Below, piece by piece: positions 5,694-7,537 of a DNA stretch of 7,537 nt. Position 1 is the first letter of the stretch. Every line of letters starts with the position of its first letter. The notes below the pieces were generated by a model. The model was not told where the DNA came from. It did not search any database and saw only the letters and a program-made list of their open reading frames with translations. The DNA comes from Chamaesiphon sp. (GTDB lineage: Bacteria; Cyanobacteriota; Cyanobacteriia; Cyanobacteriales; Chamaesiphonaceae), in NCBI GenBank assembly GCA_026785875.1, contig JAJAZF010000410.1, forward strand, positions 1 through 7,537. Direction: 5' to 3'. The position numbers and the translations under genes are program-made.

Positions 5694-5855
5694 ATGATTG
5701 AAAAAATTATTTTAGCTATCGCCATCACATTTTCACTATCTTGGAACATCGAAGTCAAACCACCGCAAAGAGAAGTTGCGATCGAGATAGATTCTTCATT
5801 AGAACAAGTAATCGATCGTCAGGTGGACTTCATTCAGTTGACAGTTGACAGTTGA
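5694..5855 (+). CDS. Small hydrophobic-N-terminus protein (53 aa), unrecognised, repeat-terminated
   Basis: I do not recognise this protein. It has 53 residues from ATG 5694, or 55 from GTG 5688, with a strong Shine-Dalgarno upstream and a candidate promoter. Residues ~5-17 are hydrophobic (IILAIAITFSLSW) after a single lysine, resembling a short membrane anchor or weak signal peptide. The rest is acidic and polar (PPQREVAIEIDSSLEQVIDRQVDF). The last codons (QLTVDS) and the TGA stop are made by three TTGACAG heptads, so the C-terminus appears to have been set by repeat insertion and the gene may be a truncated remnant. Alternatively it is a genuine small membrane protein. Base composition and CGATCG content resemble the neighbours. 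It sits alone, 213 bases after the Rieske gene. Confidence 0.45.
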   Translation: MIEKIILAIAITFSLSWNIEVKPPQREVAIEIDSSLEQVIDRQVDFIQLTVDS

Positions 5856-5858
5856 CAG
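5835..5858. repeat. Heptanucleotide tandem array (AGTTGAC x3), STRR type, inverted relative to 1781-1818
   Basis: Three perfect heptads plus flanking bases. It is the same unit as at 1781-1818 but on the other strand. TGA occurs at 5839, 5846 and 5853, one in each plus-strand frame; the third terminates the small ORF. Confidence 0.93.
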
Positions 5859-5875
5859 CGACCTCTACCTAAAAG

Positions 5876-5951
5876 GAAGAGGATTGGAGTAATGAATAGT
5901 TTTCTTTTAGTTTCTCGCCTTTAAGGGAGAGGCTTTAAACCAATTCTTTTC
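5876..5951. other. Imperfect long inverted repeat with inner hairpin, possible structured RNA 3' end
   Basis: GAAGAGGATTGG (5876-5887) and CCAATTCTTTTC (5940-5951) pair at 12 positions as RNA, two of them G-U. Inside, CTCGCC (5914-5919) and GGGAG (5925-5929) can form a second stem with one bulged G. No T-run follows. It may be the 3' end of the small ORF's transcript or a decayed repeat element. Function unknown. Confidence 0.3.
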
Positions 5952-6111
5952 GGTAATTATTACAGTGTAGACAGATCGATCTTTTTACGGTGAAACTCTG
6001 GTTAAAGCTGCGATCGCATATTAGATATTCCCGCCTGAGTGCAAGGTTCAAAAGAATGTCTCCTGAACCCTACACCATCTAAATAATTGCTTCGGTGTTC
6101 GAGCCAGTAGT
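5952..6111. other. Intergenic region downstream of phosphoketolase
   Basis: It contains a HIP1 octamer at 6010-6017 and a weak 6-bp inverted repeat, GGTTCA (6045-6050) with TGAACC (6064-6069). The repeat has no T-run on either strand and cannot be called a terminator. No ORF with a ribosome-binding site and no RNA gene is evident. Confidence 0.4.
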
Positions 6112-7537
6112 CTAGTCTAGACTTTCCCACCGCCAATTAGTAACTTCGGGTAAGTCGGTGCCATTAGTGTAAGCGTATTGACGACATTCGATTTGACGAT
6201 TCTTGAGTTGTTCCTTGGTATGTGCCCCAGCGACGCATAATTTAGCCACGCGATCGATCGCATCGATCGCGATAGTGAAGCGATCGATTTGATTATTCAT
6301 TGCCAATTCTAACGGTGTATTAATATTCCCTTTCTCTTTATAACCTCGGACGTGGAGATTGTCATGATTTTTGCGACGATAAGTCAAGCGGTGAATCAAC
6401 CAGGGATAACCATGAAAGTTGAAAATAATCGGCTTGTCAGTGGTAAATAAACCATCAAAATCTCGATCGCTCAAACCATGACAATATTCACTCGGTTGTT
6501 GAAGAGCAAGCAGATCGACAACATTGATAAACCTGATCTTGAGATCGGGAAACTCTACATGTAAAATCGCTGTAGCTGCGAGAGCTTCTTGAGTCGGAAT
6601 ATCTCCCGCACAGGCAATAACCACATCTGGCTCGACACCGCGATCTGTACTCGCCCATTCCCAGATCCCGATTCCTTTAGTACAATGAGCGATCGCCGCA
6701 TCCATCGTCAGGTATTGTAAATGAGCTTGCTTATCAGAAACGATCGTATTAATCTGATTAGTACTCTTGAAACAGGTATTGGCGATCGCCAGTAAACAAT
6801 TCACATCAGGTGGCAAGAAAATCCGCACCACCTCCGCGCTCTTATTGGCAACCACATCCAGAAAGCCTGGATCTTGATGGCTGAACCCATTGTGATCCTG
6901 TCGCCATACCGTCGAAGTAATCAATAAATTGAGCGAAGAAACATCCGCCCGCCACGACAATTTACGGGAAATTTCCAACCATTTGGCATGTTGGTTGAAC
7001 ATCGAATCAATGATATGGACAAATGCCTCATAAGTCGCGAACAAACCGTGTCTGCCCGTCAACAGATAGCCCTCTAGCCAGCCCTCCAAGGTATGCTCGC
7101 TCAACATTTCCATCACCCGACCGTCAGGAGCCAATTCTGCTCCGTCAGCATCTTCTGGGAGGTACTCAGCCCACCAGACCTTTTTGGTCGCTTCATAGAC
7201 CATCTGGAGCTGATTGGAAGCCGTCTCATCCGGCCCAAATAGCCGAAAATTGTGAGGATTGGCTTTGATGATATCCCGCATAAATACACCCAAGGGATAG
7301 GTATTGGAGACTTCGATCTGTCCAGGTATCGACACATCTACCCCATAGTGACGGAAATCTGGCAGCCGTAGCACCTGCCGAATTAACCCGCCGTTAGCAT
7401 GGGGATTGCTACCCATCCGTTTGATTCCTTGAGGAGCCAGAGATCGAAATTCCGATCGCAAGGTACCATTTTCATCGAATAACTCCTCTGGATGGTAACT
7501 ATGGAGCCATTCAGACAGCATTTGCAGTTGTTCGGGA
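6112..7537 (-). CDS. xfp: Phosphoketolase, C-terminal ~474 residues (N-terminus beyond right edge)
   Basis: Thiamine-diphosphate enzyme that cleaves xylulose 5-phosphate (often also fructose 6-phosphate) with phosphate to acetyl-phosphate plus a C3 or C4 sugar phosphate. The frame is open through the right edge; the ATG at 7521 is internal. Family members are about 790-800 residues, so roughly 320 N-terminal residues are missing here. Visible hallmarks are NPHANGG, YPLGVFMRDII, NPHNFRLFGPDET, LEGWLEGYLLTGRHG (the cofactor-contacting glutamate region), DHNGFSHQDPG (the active-site histidine region), FNFHGYPWLIHRL, and the near-C-terminal VRGYKEKGNINTPLELAMNNQIDRF. The C-terminus (TNWRWESLD) is close to the usual end. 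In cyanobacteria this enzyme supports acetate and carbon-saving routes. Whether it is the Xpk or Xfp subtype cannot be told. No in-window gene is co-oriented and adjacent. Confidence 0.95.
   Translation of the reverse strand, partial: PEQLQMLSEWLHSYHPEELFDENGTLRSEFRSLAPQGIKRMGSNPHANGGLIRQVLRLPDFRHYGVDVSIPGQIEVSNTYPLGVFMRDIIKANPHNFRLFGPDETASNQLQMVYEATKKVWWAEYLPEDADGAELAPDGRVMEMLSEHTLEGWLEGYLLTGRHGLFATYEAFVHIIDSMFNQHAKWLEISRKLSWRADVSSLNLLITSTVWRQDHNGFSHQDPGFLDVVANKSAEVVRIFLPPDVNCLLAIANTCFKSTNQINTIVSDKQAHLQYLTMDAAIAHCTKGIGIWEWASTDRGVEPDVVIACAGDIPTQEALAATAILHVEFPDLKIRFINVVDLLALQQPSEYCHGLSDRDFDGLFTTDKPIIFNFHGYPWLIHRLTYRRKNHDNLHVRGYKEKGNINTPLELAMNNQIDRFTIAIDAIDRVAKLCVAGAHTKEQLKNRQIECRQYAYTNGTDLPEVTNWRWESLD
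6249..6271. repeat. 23-bp inverted repeat of CGATCG units inside the phosphoketolase gene
   Basis: CGCGATCGAT (6249-6258) and ATCGATCGCG (6262-6271) are perfect inverted copies around CGC. It contains four GATC sites in 23 bases and encodes the tandem Ala-Ile-Asp segment near the C-terminus (IAIDAIDRVA). It looks like local accumulation of HIP1-type sequence, compatible with coding. Confidence 0.8.

Noticed and set aside
5892..5924. Ten-codon plus-strand ORF (MNSFLLVSRL)
   Set aside because: Only a loose GGAG upstream, no context and too short to support.
6045..6069. Inverted repeat as a phosphoketolase terminator
   Set aside because: Only six pairs around a 13-base loop and no T-run on either strand.
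6103..6121. CTAGA pentamer repetition at the phosphoketolase stop as a fourth stop cassette
   Set aside because: Only two units, giving stops in two frames; too short to separate from chance.
1..7537. Mobile element, phage or defence system
   Set aside because: No transposase, integrase, toxin-antitoxin, nuclease or terminal inverted repeats with target duplications were seen.

Overview
The window reads as a cyanobacterial chromosome segment. GCGATCGC (the HIP1 octamer) occurs at 1167, 2984, 6010, 6689 and 6782, and CGATCG cores are common throughout. The gene content also fits: a DUF3155-type protein, a CCB2/CCB4-like cytochrome b6f cofactor-assembly protein, a small citrate synthase and a phosphoketolase. 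Heptanucleotide tandem repeats of the cyanobacterial STRR type are present. I cannot name a genus. There is no sign of a phage, transposase, CRISPR array, tRNA or rRNA; this is mostly housekeeping chromosome.

Layout. (1) 1-436, minus: the N-terminus of a GAF-domain signalling protein, probably a sensor histidine kinase, cut by the window edge. (2) 437-790: a leader and regulatory region with an 8-bp inverted repeat, a -10-like box, a 7-codon mini-ORF with a strong Shine-Dalgarno, a small hairpin and a perfect AGGAGGT. (3) 791-1117, plus: the DUF3155-type basic protein, with a TTG start and two stacked 3'-end hairpins; the second is a Rho-independent terminator with HIP1 in its loop. (4) 1189-4388: a minus-strand run of three genes, transcribed in the order four-carbon-acid-sugar kinase, citrate synthase, CCB-like membrane protein. 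Heptad arrays separate them. (5) 4389-4520: a divergent promoter region with a 12-bp palindrome. (6) 4521-5474, plus: a Rieske non-heme iron oxygenase of the O-demethylase/DdmC size class. (7) 5475-6111: mostly intergenic. It holds a possible NtcA-type promoter, a 53-codon small ORF with a strong Shine-Dalgarno, a third heptad array and an imperfect long inverted repeat. (8) 6112 to the right edge, minus: the C-terminal ~474 residues of a phosphoketolase.

Metabolically, phosphoketolase yields acetyl-phosphate and citrate synthase consumes acetyl-CoA, so both sit around the acetyl node. The sugar-acid kinase may handle a tetronate or oxo-tetronate. The window does not show that these genes are functionally coupled.

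The most unusual signal concerns the three heptad arrays (1781-1818, 3044-3071, 5835-5858). Each lies at the 3' end of an ORF, either one base past the stop or containing it. Each is oriented so that the upstream gene's strand carries a stop in all three frames, because 7 is not a multiple of 3 and each unit or unit junction contains TGA, TAA or TAG.
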